In this document: positions 17,810-26,218 of the stretch, in pieces
Position numbering within the stretch: position 1 is the stretch's first letter
Layout: each line of letters begins with the position of its first letter
From: Rhodospirillales bacterium
GTDB lineage: Bacteria; Pseudomonadota; Alphaproteobacteria; CACIAM-22H2
Direction: 5' to 3'
Assembly: GCA_016794025.1 (NCBI GenBank)
Contig: JAEUKX010000025.1
Location: 1-50,521 of the forward strand
DNA: 50,521 bases
Translations under genes and position numbers: made by a program
The notes under the pieces: model-generated
Told to the model about the DNA's origin: nothing
What the model saw: the letters and a program-made list of their open reading frames with translations, nothing else
The model's database searches: none

Positions 17810-18976
17810 TCAGCGACGCGCGCCGTTCTCGGCAGCCGTGAGCCAGGGGGACGGATCGACCGGCTGCCCGTGCCGACGCAGTTCGATGTAGAGCGTCGGC
17901 GTGCCCCGTTCGTCGTTCCCGGCCCGGCCCACCGGCTCGCCTGCGGTCACGGATTGCCCCACGACCGCATCGATCCGGCTCAACTGCGCCAGAATCGAAT
18001 GATAGCCCCCCGGATGTTCGAGGATCAAGATTTGCCCGTAGCCGCGGAAGGGGCCCGCAAACGCCACCGTGCCGTCGAAGGGCGCCACGACGCTGGCCGT
18101 CTCGCGCGGCTCGAGGAGGATGCCGCGCGCGGTCTGCCCGCCCGCCAGCGACTGGCCCCAGGCCTCGACGACCCGGCCGGCCGCCGGCCAGCGGTACCCG
18201 GCCAGCGTTTCGCGTTCGCCCGGCGGGACGCTCGCCTGCCGCTGCGGCGCACGCGCAGGTGCCACGGCCGGTGCGGCGGCGGGCCGGTCGAGCCGGCCGA
18301 GGAGGTCGCGCAGGTCGGCCGCCTCGCGCCCGAGCCGCTCGATCCGCCGGGACGTCGTGCTGCCTTCGCTCTCCAGACGCGCGACCAGGTCGGCGCGCTG
18401 GCCAACCGCCGCGTCGAGCCGGTCGCGTTCCATCGCAAGGCGCGACAGCGCGTCGGCCAGTGCCGCGCGGGCGCGCAGCGCGCCCGTGCGTGCGGCTGCC
18501 AGCGCGTCAAGCTCGCCGCGCAGCGCACGCGCCTCGCGCTCGAGCTGGCCGACAAGGGTTGCAAGAAGATTTCCGGTCCGGGCCGCATCGAGCGGCGTGC
18601 CGGGTTCGAGCGCCAGCGCTTCGGGCGGCTGGTGGGCCAGGCGCTGCAGCGCGCCCGCTAGATGCCCGATCTCGACCCGGCGCGAAGCGATGCGCGCCTC
18701 GCGCGCGGCGCGTTCGGCCTCCAGTTCGCCAAGATGGGCCTCGATGTCGCTGGCCTGGCGTTCGCGCTCCATGGTCGCGGCCGCCGCCTCGCGCGCGTCG
18801 GCCTGAAGCCGGCCGAGTTCCTCCGCCGCGCGTTCGCGCTCGCGCGCGATGTCCTCGGCGCGGCGCTGTTCCTGTTCGATGCGCTTCTCGACGTCGCGCA
18901 GCTGGCCGGCACGGTCCTGCGCGTGCGCAAGCCCCGGAACGAGGAGAAGGAGTACGGCGCCTGCCAGCCGCCTCAT
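17810..18976 (-). CDS. envC: EnvC-like murein hydrolase activator with degenerate LytM domain
   Basis: The product is 388 residues: a signal peptide (LAGAVLLLLVPGLAHA), a long coiled coil (about 20-230, rich in E/R/A), and a C-terminal LytM/M23 domain. The zinc ligands of active M23 enzymes are missing: the HxxxD position reads RGILLEPRE, and the HLHFE-like position reads LYIELRRHGQPVDP. This is the EnvC pattern, in which the domain activates an amidase instead of cutting. The protein should act in the periplasm at division sites. Its ATG overlaps the gpmI stop (ATGA). Confidence 0.92.
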   Translation of the reverse strand: MRRLAGAVLLLLVPGLAHAQDRAGQLRDVEKRIEQEQRRAEDIARERERAAEELGRLQADAREAAAATMERERQASDIEAHLGELEAERAAREARIASRRVEIGHLAGALQRLAHQPPEALALEPGTPLDAARTGNLLATLVGQLEREARALRGELDALAAARTGALRARAALADALSRLAMERDRLDAAVGQRADLVARLESEGSTTSRRIERLGREAADLRDLLGRLDRPAAAPAVAPARAPQRQASVPPGERETLAGYRWPAAGRVVEAWGQSLAGGQTARGILLEPRETASVVAPFDGTVAFAGPFRGYGQILILEHPGGYHSILAQLSRIDAVVGQSVTAGEPVGRAGNDERGTPTLYIELRRHGQPVDPSPWLTAAENGARR

Positions 18977-20535
18977 GCGGCTGCGGCCGGCACTTGCAGC
19001 AGCGAACGGCCCGTCATTTCGGGCGGCTTCGGCAGGCCCATGAGTTCGAGCAGCGTGGGCGCCACGTCGGCAAGGATGCCGTCGGCCAGCAGCACGGGCG
19101 CGTTGCGGCCGGGCCCGAGCCCGCCCACGAGATAGACCGGCACGGGGTTGAGCGTGTGCGCCGTCATGGGCTGGCCCGAAGCGGGATCGCGCATGCATTC
19201 GCAGTTGCCGTGGTCGGCCGTGACGAGCATGGCGCCGCCCTTCGCCTCGACCGACGCGGCCACGCGGCCAAGGCACGCATCGACCGTCTCGACCGCCTTG
19301 ATCGCCGCGCGCAAGTCGCCGGTATGGCCGACCATGTCGCAGTTGGCGTAGTTGACGACGATGAAATCGAACGTGCCGGCCTCGATGGCGGCCACGAGCC
19401 GGTCGGTCATCTCGGGCGCCGACATTTCCGGCTGCAAGTCGTAGGTCGCGACCTTGGGCGAGGGCACGAGGATGCGACTCTCGCCGGGATATTCCTTCTC
19501 CTCGCCGCCGTTGAAGAAGAACGTCACGTGCGCGTATTTCTCTGTCTCGGCGATGCGCAGCTGCGCAAGCCCGGCCCGCGCGACGACCTCGCCCATCATG
19601 TTGGCAAGCGACTGCGGCGCGAAGACGGCGGGCACGTGGGGCGCCAGTGCGGCCGAATACTCGACGAGGCCGAGCGAAGCCGCGAACTTCACCTGCGTGC
19701 GCGCGAAGCCTGCGAAGTCCGGCAGCAGCAGCGCTTCGAGGATCTCGCGCGCGCGGTCGGCGCGGAAATTCGCCATCAGGACGCCGTCGCCCGCGCGCAT
19801 GCCGGCATAACCGCCGAGAACGAAGGGCAGCACGAATTCGTCGTTCGTTCCGGCCGCGTAGGCGGCCGCAAGCCCCTCGCGCCAGTGCGCGAAGCGTTCG
19901 CCTTCGGCCGCCGCCATCGCGCGGTAGGCTTTCTCCACGCGCTCCCAGCGCTTGTCGCGATCCATCGCGAAATAGCGTCCGCCGATTGTGGCGAAGGTGA
20001 CGCCTTTCAGCGGCGCGATATCCGCTTCGAACTTCGCCAGATAGCCCTCGGCCGAACGCGGCGGGGTGTCGCGTCCGTCGAGGAAAGCGTGCACGGCGAC
20101 GGGTACGCCCGCCTTCGACAGCACGCCGGCAAGGGCGGCGATGTGGTCCTGCATGGAATGCACGCCGCCCGGCGACAGCAGGCCCATCAGGTGGGCAGTG
20201 CCGCCGCTGGCCTTCATTTTCGCCACGAAGGCGGCGAGAGCCGCCTCGCGCGCGAGCGACCCGTCCTCGATCGCGGCGTCGATACGCACGAGGTCCTGCA
20301 TGACGACGCGCCCGGCGCCGAGATTCATGTGGCCGACCTCGGAATTCCCCATCTGTCCCTTGGGCAGGCCCACATGCCGTTCCGAGGCCTCGAGAAAGGC
20401 GGGCGGATGGGCGGCGCGGAAGCGGTCGAGATTGGGCGTGCGGGCGAGCAGGATGGCGTTGTCCGCACGCTCGGCGCGGTGGCCGAATCCGTCGAGCACG
20501 CACAGCACGACCGGGCGGCGGAGGGGGCTGGTCAT
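18973..20535 (-). CDS. gpmI: 2,3-bisphosphoglycerate-independent phosphoglycerate mutase
   Basis: The cofactor-independent enzyme that interconverts 3- and 2-phosphoglycerate in glycolysis, 520 residues, a normal length. The metal ligand Asp15 (VLDGFGHR) and the phosphorylated Ser65 (MGNSEVGHMNLGAGR) are visible, as are the HAFLDGRDTPP, TADHGNCE and HTLNPVP blocks. I chose ATG 20535, eight bases after the NUDIX stop; the frame stays open far upstream through the NUDIX gene without family sequence. A glycolytic enzyme coupled to envC is the usual arrangement in alphaproteobacteria. Confidence 0.96.
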   Translation of the reverse strand: MTSPLRRPVVLCVLDGFGHRAERADNAILLARTPNLDRFRAAHPPAFLEASERHVGLPKGQMGNSEVGHMNLGAGRVVMQDLVRIDAAIEDGSLAREAALAAFVAKMKASGGTAHLMGLLSPGGVHSMQDHIAALAGVLSKAGVPVAVHAFLDGRDTPPRSAEGYLAKFEADIAPLKGVTFATIGGRYFAMDRDKRWERVEKAYRAMAAAEGERFAHWREGLAAAYAAGTNDEFVLPFVLGGYAGMRAGDGVLMANFRADRAREILEALLLPDFAGFARTQVKFAASLGLVEYSAALAPHVPAVFAPQSLANMMGEVVARAGLAQLRIAETEKYAHVTFFFNGGEEKEYPGESRILVPSPKVATYDLQPEMSAPEMTDRLVAAIEAGTFDFIVVNYANCDMVGHTGDLRAAIKAVETVDACLGRVAASVEAKGGAMLVTADHGNCECMRDPASGQPMTAHTLNPVPVYLVGGLGPGRNAPVLLADGILADVAPTLLELMGLPKPPEMTGRSLLQVPAAAA

Positions 20536-20543
20536 GGCCCGTT

Positions 20544-21119
20544 CTAGCCCGCGCCCGGCCGGCGCGGCAACCGGGCGAGCAGCAGCAGGCTCACCGCATC
20601 GCGCATGGCGCCGGACGCCGCGAGGGCGGCAGCCTCGGCGTGCGTCATCGCCTGCGGCTGGCCCAGCCCCAGTTCGGCCGATTGCGGCTCGCGGCCCGGT
20701 GCGGGCACGCAGCCATACGCCATGTAGAGGCCCGCATGCGTGGCAAGCGCGGCGGGCTCCGACCATACGTCGCCAAGCGATTCGAGCGTGCCGGCGAGCC
20801 CCGTTTCCTCGAGCAGTTCGCGCCGTGCCGCCTCGGCAGGCAGTTCGCCCGGCTCGACGAATCCCTTGGGCACTTCCCAGCTCCACGCATCGACCGCCGG
20901 GCGCCAGTTGCGCAGCAGCACCACGCGCCCGTCGGCCAGCACCGGCAGCACCGCCACGCCGCCTGCGGTTCCGGCCGCATGGCCGCGCGCCGAGAGCACG
21001 AGATAATCGCGCACCTCGGCCCCGTTGGCGTCGACGACGTGATCGAGATCGACGCGCCACACGCGGTTCTCGAGCGCGGTGCGCCGCGCGATCCGCCGGA
21101 CGGGCGGTTCCCCGCTCAT
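20544..21119 (-). CDS. NUDIX hydrolase, ADP-sugar pyrophosphatase-like
   Basis: The product is 191 residues. The Nudix box is GFVEPGELPAEAARRELLEE followed by TGL, preceded by WSWEVPKG, which is the layout of ADP-ribose/ADP-sugar pyrophosphatases. The substrate cannot be fixed by reading. It is coupled to the nucleotidyltransferase gene upstream (ATGA at 21116-21119) and lies eight bases before gpmI. Confidence 0.87.
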   Translation of the reverse strand: MSGEPPVRRIARRTALENRVWRVDLDHVVDANGAEVRDYLVLSARGHAAGTAGGVAVLPVLADGRVVLLRNWRPAVDAWSWEVPKGFVEPGELPAEAARRELLEETGLAGTLESLGDVWSEPAALATHAGLYMAYGCVPAPGREPQSAELGLGQPQAMTHAEAAALAASGAMRDAVSLLLLARLPRRPGAG

Positions 21120-21841
21120 GCGTCCTTCCCGCCGATCACGCGCAGGGCTCCGCTCCAGCTCTCCGGCGTGCCGATATCCACGAAGCGCGCGCGGCGGTCG
21201 AGATGGGCCGCCAGCGCGCCGCGCGGCAGCTTCTCGAAAATGTCGCGCTCGAGCGAGACGGGCTTGCCGACCGGGATCCGCGCCAGCAGCGCCTTCGAGA
21301 CCAGATAGACGCCCGCATTGATCGCCGCGGGCCTGCGCCAGGTCGCGTCCTTCTCGCAGAAAGCGACAACGCGGCCGTCCTCGATCTCGACGCGGCCGTA
21401 CCGGCCGGCATCGGGAACTTCAACGCACAGCATCGTCGCGGCCGGTGCCGCCGCGCGGTGTGCGGCGACCAGTGCGGCAAGATCGCCGTCGACGAACGTA
21501 TCGCCGTTGACGACCAGCACCGGGTCGCCCGCGAAGCGGTCCCGGGCGAAGGCGAGCGCACCGCCCGTGCCCAGCGGTGAAGGTTCGACCGAGAAGGCGA
21601 ACTCGATGCCCGGTCGCCGGTGGGCCGCGAGATGCGCCTCGATCTGGTCGGCGCGGTGGCCCAGCAGCAGCACGACTCGGCGCGCCCCGTGGCCTTCGAG
21701 CCAGTCGAGCAGGATTTCCAGGAACGGACGGCCGCCGACCGGGGCCAGCGCCTTGGGAAGGTCCGGCACTGCACCGGCAAGCCGCGTCCCGAGCCCACCG
21801 GCAAGCACGGCCACCTCGACCGATTCGAGCGCCTTCGTCAT
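21116..21841 (-). CDS. Sugar-phosphate nucleotidyltransferase, heptose-1-phosphate guanylyltransferase-like
   Basis: The product is 241 residues. The nucleotide-binding motif LAGGLGTRL is at the N-terminus, followed by LPKALAPVGGRPFLEILLDW, VVNGDTFVDGDL (metal-binding Asp) and INAGVYL. The family makes NDP-sugars; the short length and wording of these motifs resemble HddC, which forms GDP-D-glycero-D-manno-heptose. No other heptose genes are nearby, so the exact substrate is open. It begins 32 bases after the sensor kinase stop and overlaps the NUDIX gene. Confidence 0.85.
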   Translation of the reverse strand: MTKALESVEVAVLAGGLGTRLAGAVPDLPKALAPVGGRPFLEILLDWLEGHGARRVVLLLGHRADQIEAHLAAHRRPGIEFAFSVEPSPLGTGGALAFARDRFAGDPVLVVNGDTFVDGDLAALVAAHRAAAPAATMLCVEVPDAGRYGRVEIEDGRVVAFCEKDATWRRPAAINAGVYLVSKALLARIPVGKPVSLERDIFEKLPRGALAAHLDRRARFVDIGTPESWSGALRVIGGKDA

Positions 21842-21873
21842 GGCCTAGGGCCTACGACGAATGCGCCGCGCGC

Positions 21874-23292
21874 TCAAGCGATTCGCGGCAGCGTCAGAAT
21901 CGCCTCGAGCCCGCGCAGGGGGCGGTTGCGCAGCACGACGTCGCCGCCATGCGCCCGCGCGATGTCGCGCACGACCGACAGGCCAAGGCCGGCCCCGCCG
22001 GTCTCGCGCGAGCGCGACCCTTCCAGCCGCACGAACGGGCGGAACACCTCCTCGAGCTGGCTGGCCGGGATGCCGGGCCCCTCGTCGGTGACCGAAATCT
22101 CGATCGTCTCGCCCGCCGCGGCGAGCCGCACGTCGGCATTGCCGCCATAGGCGAGCGCATTGTCGACGAGATTGGCGATCGCGCGCTTGAGCGCGCCTGC
22201 GCGGCCCTCGATCACCAGGCTCGCGGGCCCGTCATAGGTCGCGTTGCGGCCGATATCGGCGCGCTCGTCGACGATCGTCTGCGCAAGCGCTGCAAGATCG
22301 AAGCGCTCGGGCTTCGATTCCAGCGCGTCGGCGCGCGCGAAATCGAGCGTCTCGGCGATCATTCGCTCCATCTCCTCGAGATCGGCAAGCGCCTTGAGCC
22401 GCTCGGACTCCTCGCCGATGCCCTCCGCGCGCAGGCGAAGGCGCGTGAGCGGCGTGCGCAGGTCGTGGCTGATCGCTGCGAGAAGGCGCGTGCGGTCCTC
22501 GACATGGCGCACGAGCTGTCCGCGCATGTGCGCAAGCGCCGATCCGATCGTGCGGACCTCGTTGGGGGCGTCGGCCATGGCGTTGACCTGCGCCTCGAGC
22601 CCGGCACCCGCACGCGCGGCCTCGCCGGCCAGCGCCTCAAGCGGCCGGGCCAGCCGGTGCGCGGCCCACCAGGCCGCGAACGCGCCGACGAGTGCCGCCC
22701 CCGACAGCCACGCGCCGAATACGATCCAGCCCACGCCGATGGCCGAGCGGCGCGGCCGCACGATGAGCCAGCTTGAGTCCGGCCCGCGTATGGCGATGGT
22801 GAACGTGCCCGGCACGGCGCCGCCGGCCGATTCGCTCCACACCAGGTCGTCGGGCGGCACGCGGCGGATGTGCCGGTCCGGGGCGGCCAAGCCGCCGCCG
22901 GCCGGGAACGCGAAATCGACCTCGACGCGGAAGCCGGCTGGCAGCCGCTCGAGGATCGAGCGCAGCAGGCGGCCGCTGCCGGTCCGGCGCAGGCGCAGCT
23001 CCTCGGGATAGGCATAGTCGCGCCGCCATTCGGCAAGCAGGAACTCCGCCGAGGGCCGTGCGCGCAGTGCGCCGTCGCGTTCGCGCGGCGGCCGCGTGAA
23101 GGTATCGGCCGTCAGTTCGACGACCGTTTCCACCAGCCAGCGCGCCTGGAAGACCTCGATCTCGGACGGCCGCAGCAGCAGCGCGATGCCCACCGCGACG
23201 AGCTGGGCGAGCACGAGTCCCACGATGGAGATGGCCGCGATGCGCGCGGCGATGCCGTCGAGCCACCGCTTCGCGCGCGGCGCCGCGCTCAC
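21874..23292 (-). CDS. Sensor histidine kinase, EnvZ-like
   Basis: The product is 472 residues. TM1 (about 18-40) and TM2 (about 186-208) flank a periplasmic domain of about 145 residues. A HAMP domain (about 209-262) follows, then the H-box AAISHDLRTPLTRLRLRAE (His276) and a HATPase_c domain with N box NLVDNALAYGG, DEGPGIP and GAGLGLSVV. The HDLRTPLTR form is typical of EnvZ/CpxA-type kinases. It starts at GTG 23292, which overlaps the response regulator stop (GTGA), so the pair is coupled and cognate. Confidence 0.94.
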   Translation of the reverse strand: MSAAPRAKRWLDGIAARIAAISIVGLVLAQLVAVGIALLLRPSEIEVFQARWLVETVVELTADTFTRPPRERDGALRARPSAEFLLAEWRRDYAYPEELRLRRTGSGRLLRSILERLPAGFRVEVDFAFPAGGGLAAPDRHIRRVPPDDLVWSESAGGAVPGTFTIAIRGPDSSWLIVRPRRSAIGVGWIVFGAWLSGAALVGAFAAWWAAHRLARPLEALAGEAARAGAGLEAQVNAMADAPNEVRTIGSALAHMRGQLVRHVEDRTRLLAAISHDLRTPLTRLRLRAEGIGEESERLKALADLEEMERMIAETLDFARADALESKPERFDLAALAQTIVDERADIGRNATYDGPASLVIEGRAGALKRAIANLVDNALAYGGNADVRLAAAGETIEISVTDEGPGIPASQLEEVFRPFVRLEGSRSRETGGAGLGLSVVRDIARAHGGDVVLRNRPLRGLEAILTLPRIA

Positions 23293-24008
23293 GGGCCGTT
23301 CTCGACGTCGAGCGAGAACATGTATCCGCCGTTGCGCACCGTGCGGATGATCTCGGGCTTGGCAGGGTCGATCTCGATCTTGCGGCGCAGGCGCATCACG
23401 GCGACGTCGATCGAGCGGTCGAAAAGCTGCGCCTGGCGGCCGCGCGCGAGGTCGAGGAGCTGCTCGCGGCTCAGCACGCGCTGCGGGCGCTCGACGAAGG
23501 CGGCGAGCAGGTCGAACTCCGCGTCCGTCGTGGGGATGAGCGCGCCGTCCGGGCGGCGCAACTCGCGCTTCTGCACGTCGACGATCCAGCCCGCGAAGCG
23601 GAACAGCGGGTTCTTCGGCACCTCGGGCGTGCGCTCGGCGGTGCGCCGCAGGACCGCGCGGATGCGCGCGAGCAGTTCGCGCGGGCTGAACGGCTTCGTC
23701 AGGTAGTCGTCCGCGCCGATCTCGAGGCCCACGATGCGGTCGGTCTCGGTGCCGCGCGCGGTCAGCATCAGGATCGGCAGGTCGGAGGACTTGCGCAGCC
23801 GCCGCGCGATCGAGATGCCGTCCTCGCCCGGCAGCATCAGGTCGAGCACGACGAGATCGAAGCGCCCCGCGGCCATCGCCTCGTCCGCCTCCTTGCCGTC
23901 GGCGGCGGCAGTCACGCGAAGGCCGTTCTCGGTGAGGAAGCGCGCGACGAGACGGCGGATCTCGCGGTCGTCGTCGACGATCAGGATGTGGGGTGTGCGG
24001 GCGTTCAT
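23289..24008 (-). CDS. OmpR-family response regulator
   Basis: The product is 239 residues: a receiver domain (1-120) with acidic pocket VDDD (12-14), phosphorylation site Asp56 (VVLDLMLPG) and Lys105 (TKPFSP), then a winged-helix DNA-binding domain (about 135-235) ending RSIDVAVMRLRRKIE and IRTVRNGGYMF. It is transcribed toward its kinase and heads a nine-gene minus-strand block. A divergent Spy/CpxP-like gene and an inverted repeat at 24058-24074 lie directly upstream, which suggests autoregulation and control of that gene. I chose ATG 24008; the frame is open upstream only by antisense chance. Confidence 0.95.
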   Translation of the reverse strand: MNARTPHILIVDDDREIRRLVARFLTENGLRVTAAADGKEADEAMAAGRFDLVVLDLMLPGEDGISIARRLRKSSDLPILMLTARGTETDRIVGLEIGADDYLTKPFSPRELLARIRAVLRRTAERTPEVPKNPLFRFAGWIVDVQKRELRRPDGALIPTTDAEFDLLAAFVERPQRVLSREQLLDLARGRQAQLFDRSIDVAVMRLRRKIEIDPAKPEIIRTVRNGGYMFSLDVENGP

Positions 24009-24057
24009 CGTGCCCCGGATATTAGCGGTGCGCGCATCGCTCCGGTACGCCCACGGT

Positions 24058-24074
24058 TGTAACGACGGGTTACA
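24058..24074. promoter_or_regulatory. Operator-like inverted repeat between response regulator and Spy-like gene
   Basis: A perfect palindrome TGTAAC-GACGG-GTTACA lies in the 170-base divergent gap, 50 bases from the regulator start and 105 from the Spy-like start. A second, longer-spaced repeat (ACGAAGA at 24074-24080 with TCTTCGT at 24094-24100) follows. OmpR/CpxR-type regulators bind paired half-sites with about five bases between, so this is the best candidate site for the adjacent regulator; binding is inferred. Confidence 0.5.
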
Positions 24075-24178
24075 CGAAGAAACGCCGCCGACATCTTCGT
24101 GCCGCGTTGTGCGGATAGGAACGGTGCAACGGGGCAAGGCGCCCGTCGCCGTGCCCGCAACCGACAGGAGCAGAGCAC

Positions 24179-24718
24179 ATGATGAAGTCCGCGATCCCCG
24201 TCCTGATTGCCGCGTGCATCGCGGGTCCCGCACTTGCCCAGGCGCCGGCGCCGCAGGCCGGCACGGGCGAGGGCACGCCGCAGCGCCGCGCCATGACGCA
24301 CATGCACGAGTCGCGCCCGCGCGAGGCGCGCGGGCATGAGACGCAGGGGCCGATGGCGCGCGTGTGCGGCGATGCCGACGCGCTGCTCTCCGCGCGGCTC
24401 GCCTACATGGAGACGAGCCTGAAGCTGAAGCCCGAGCAGATGCCCGCCTTCGACGCCTTCGCGCGCGACAGCCGCGCCGCACGCGAGCCGATGAAGGCGC
24501 TGTGCGACAGGCCAGCCGCGCGTCCGCAGCGCGGCGACGTGGCGGGCTTCCTTGCGACGCGCGAGCGCTTCGCCAAGGCGATGTCGGAATCGCTCGGCAT
24601 CCTGCGGCCGGCGGTGGAGCGTTTCCAGGCGATCCTCGACGACGCGCAGAAGCCGGTCTTCGCGCGGGCCTTCATGATGTTCCGCGGCGAGGGCGGCCGC
24701 GCGCACGGCCGTCACTGA
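24179..24718 (+). CDS. Spy/CpxP-like periplasmic protein (LTXXQ-type)
   Basis: The product is 179 residues. A signal peptide (KSAIPVLIAACIAGPALA) is followed by a His/Arg-rich, probably disordered part (about 25-65, with several HM and HE pairs) and a helical core. In the core, LKLKPEQMPAFDAFARDSRA takes the place of the LTxxQ motif of Spy/CpxP proteins. Family members act as periplasmic chaperones or metal-stress sensors and are often controlled by a linked two-component system. Here the OmpR-type regulator is divergent. The ribosome site CAGGAG fits the first of two consecutive ATGs. The gene overlaps the convergent SGNH gene by seven bases. Confidence 0.8.
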   Translation: MMKSAIPVLIAACIAGPALAQAPAPQAGTGEGTPQRRAMTHMHESRPREARGHETQGPMARVCGDADALLSARLAYMETSLKLKPEQMPAFDAFARDSRAAREPMKALCDRPAARPQRGDVAGFLATRERFAKAMSESLGILRPAVERFQAILDDAQKPVFARAFMMFRGEGGRAHGRH

Positions 24719-25671
24719 GCGAGCAGCGCCCCGATGCGCGGTGCCAGGCACGCGGCCCATTGCGCGTGCCTGGCGGCCGTCGGGTGGCCGACGCCGCCGA
24801 TGCGCAAGGCCGGGTCGCGCTCGAATTCCGGCTCGCGGCAGTCGGCATAGGCGATCGCGCGCGCCTCCAGCGCCGGGATCAGCCAGCCGGGCGCATCGGC
24901 GAGCAGCAGCACGAGGAATTTCTGGCCGGCCTTCGCCGCCGTGTCGGCCATCTCGGCGAGCAGGCGTTCGGTCGCCGGCCGCGTGGCCTCGCGCCGGCCG
25001 CGGAACTCGAAGCGCATCCATGCCCTGTGCAGTTCCGTCACCACGGCCGAGCGCGTCTCAAGCGGCCAGGGCCCGATGCTGCGGCCCGGCATGCGCGCAA
25101 GCCCGTCGCCGCGCGGCAGGACGTGGGGCGGCACGATATTGTGGCCTTCGGCATCGCGCAGCGCGCGCACCCAGGTGAGGAACGCGACATTGCGGAACTG
25201 GTGGTCGCCGAAAAAGCCGTAGACCGTCAGGCGCGGCGGATCGGCCGAACGCGCCTGCTCGACCAGAAGCGACTGGTACGTGCCGTAGCCGCCGACGCCG
25301 AGATTCTCGAACGCGACATCCGGAAGCATCGCGCCGAGACGCCAGACATAGGTCTCCTCGTCGGCGACGCCGTAACCCTGTGTGATCGAGTCGCCCACGA
25401 TGTCGACGCGCGGCACACCTGCCGGCACGGAGGGCGAGGAGCGGCTGGCGCGCTGGTGGTTTGTCCAGAACGTCATCGGAATCTGCCCTGCCTCGTTCGA
25501 CCGGTACGTGCCGGACCGGTTGCGCCAGCCATAGAGCGCATCAGGCTCGCTCCAGCGCTCGCCGGGCGTGGGTTCGAAGCGGGCCGGGCCATGGCCCGTG
25601 ATCCGGAGAGCCGCTTCCGCCGCGCCGAGCGAGAGAAACAGCGTCACGATCAGCAAGACGACGTTTTTCAA
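24712..25671 (-). CDS. SGNH/GDSL hydrolase-like protein with N-terminal membrane anchor
   Basis: The product is 319 residues from a TTG start at 25671. It has a hydrophobic anchor or signal (KNVVLLIVTLFLSLGAAEA) and an SGNH-type domain: the block I serine is in VDIVGDSITQGYGV, a glycine block follows in ENLGVGGYGTYQ, and the C-terminal GVGHPTAARHAQWA supplies the HxxxH-like block V. Such enzymes often remove or transfer acyl groups on glycans. An ATG at 25728 would add 19 residues, but that stretch is AT-rich and contains a palindrome, so I prefer the later start. It is divergent from the SxtJ-DUF5989-carbamoyltransferase genes, with which related SGNH proteins often cluster. Confidence 0.83.
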   Translation of the reverse strand: MKNVVLLIVTLFLSLGAAEAALRITGHGPARFEPTPGERWSEPDALYGWRNRSGTYRSNEAGQIPMTFWTNHQRASRSSPSVPAGVPRVDIVGDSITQGYGVADEETYVWRLGAMLPDVAFENLGVGGYGTYQSLLVEQARSADPPRLTVYGFFGDHQFRNVAFLTWVRALRDAEGHNIVPPHVLPRGDGLARMPGRSIGPWPLETRSAVVTELHRAWMRFEFRGRREATRPATERLLAEMADTAAKAGQKFLVLLLADAPGWLIPALEARAIAYADCREPEFERDPALRIGGVGHPTAARHAQWAACLAPRIGALLAQ

Positions 25672-25721
25672 TGCAAACCCGTGAAAAATAAGGCAGGTTC
25701 TCGCTGGCTTGCAGGTACAAA

Positions 25722-25738
25722 GCCGCATAGGATGCGGC
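25722..25738. promoter_or_regulatory. Inverted repeat in the SGNH / sxtJ divergent gap
   Basis: A perfect palindrome GCCGCAT-AGG-ATGCGGC stands in a 98-base gap that is clearly richer in A/T than its surroundings. It could be an operator shared by the two divergent units or a leader hairpin. No promoter elements can be fixed. Confidence 0.4.
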
Positions 25739-25769
25739 CCCCGAAATTCGAAATGTATGACGTTCTAGC

Positions 25770-26204
25770 ATGAGTCGTCCGCAGGGACTCCACGAGGATT
25801 TCGACCGCGACGAGAAGATCGTCGGGTCTTCGGACCGGAACTTCGGTTTCGTGTTCGCCGGCTTCTGCGCGCTCGTGGGCACGGTGAAGTTCTTCACCGG
25901 GCATCCGTGGATGGCCTACTGGTTCGCGGCGTCCGCAGCCTTCCTCGTTGTAGCGCTGGCCGCCCCGCGCCTGCTGGCGCCGGCCAACCGGCTATGGACG
26001 AAACTCGGGCTCGTTCTCTACCACGTGATGAATCCGCTCGTGATGGGTCTGCTCTATTTCACCGTGATCACGCCGATGGCGCTGGTCATCCGGATCATGG
26101 GCAAGGACCTGCTGCGCATGCGTCGCGATGCGGCCGCGGCAAGCTACTGGATCGTGCGCGATCCGCCGGGCCCCGAGCCCGACACGATGAAACGCCAATT
26201 CTGA
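25770..26204 (+). CDS. SxtJ family membrane protein
   Basis: The product is 144 residues with three hydrophobic segments (about 25-44, 47-66 and 80-110), a charged N-terminus and a cytoplasmic-looking tail (KDLLRMRRDAAAASYWIVRD). The pattern matches SxtJ, named from the saxitoxin cluster, where it stands beside a carbamoyltransferase (SxtI) and a small membrane protein (SxtK). The biochemical role of SxtJ is unknown. It opens a three-gene operon with the DUF5989 and carbamoyltransferase genes, with gaps of 14 and 8 bases. No good ribosome site precedes the ATG. Confidence 0.83.
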   Translation: MSRPQGLHEDFDRDEKIVGSSDRNFGFVFAGFCALVGTVKFFTGHPWMAYWFAASAAFLVVALAAPRLLAPANRLWTKLGLVLYHVMNPLVMGLLYFTVITPMALVIRIMGKDLLRMRRDAAAASYWIVRDPPGPEPDTMKRQF

Positions 26205-26218
26205 AGGAACGATCGACG

